From: Planctomycetota bacterium
GTDB lineage: Bacteria > Planctomycetota > Phycisphaerae > FEN-1346 > JAACEH01
DNA length: 7,282 nucleotides
Reading direction: 5' to 3'
NCBI GenBank assembly: GCA_016935955.1
Contig: JAFGPY010000105.1
Span: 1-7,282, forward strand
The notes under the pieces were generated by a model. The model did not search any database. It was not told the DNA's origin and was given only the letters and a program-made list of their open reading frames with translations. This document shows, piece after piece, positions 6,255 through 7,282 of this stretch; the stretch's first letter is position 1; each line of letters opens with the position of its first letter. Both the position numbers and the translations under genes were made by a program.

Positions 6255-7282
<1,028 letters not shown>

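Overview
The window is GC-rich, and every well-supported complete gene lies on the minus strand. The gene content suggests a member of the Planctomycetota or a related PVC-group bacterium, probably a Phycisphaerae-like lineage. The pointers are a PEP-CTERM exosortase-sorted protein, a large membrane-anchored double-VWA/glutamine-amidotransferase-like protein, and a short ankyrin-repeat protein beside ordinary F1 ATP synthase genes. This placement is inference from gene content; no rRNA or other phylogenetic marker is present beyond AtpD and AtpC.

Right to left (the direction of transcription), the layout is as follows. (1) The 5'-truncated atpD (F1 beta) is followed 17-18 bases later by atpC (F1 epsilon), the end of an ATP synthase operon. 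(2) About 420 bases follow without a convincing gene; they hold a possible extended -10 promoter and a long leader. (3) A PEP-CTERM secreted protein gene comes next. Its Shine-Dalgarno site and ATG open a signal-peptide frame that is out of register with the rest of the protein, and a strong hairpin terminator lies downstream. (4) A creatininase-family metal-dependent amidohydrolase has its own sigma70-like promoter candidate. It is followed 48 bases later by (5) a small exported or membrane-anchored ankyrin-repeat protein, possibly co-transcribed. (6) An approximately 891-residue VWA protein has a perfect TATAAT box just upstream. (7) At the far left edge, on the plus strand, lie the last 24 codons of another gene. 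Its C-terminus resembles IS630-type transposases.

I see no defence system, CRISPR array, RNA gene or evident new multi-gene system. The AtpD/AtpC pair is housekeeping and the other genes look like independent units. The most unusual item is the apparent single-base frameshift in the signal-peptide coding region of the PEP-CTERM gene. Next are a creatininase-like enzyme with altered active-site loops and a VWA protein lacking its usual MoxR/BatA-type neighbours.
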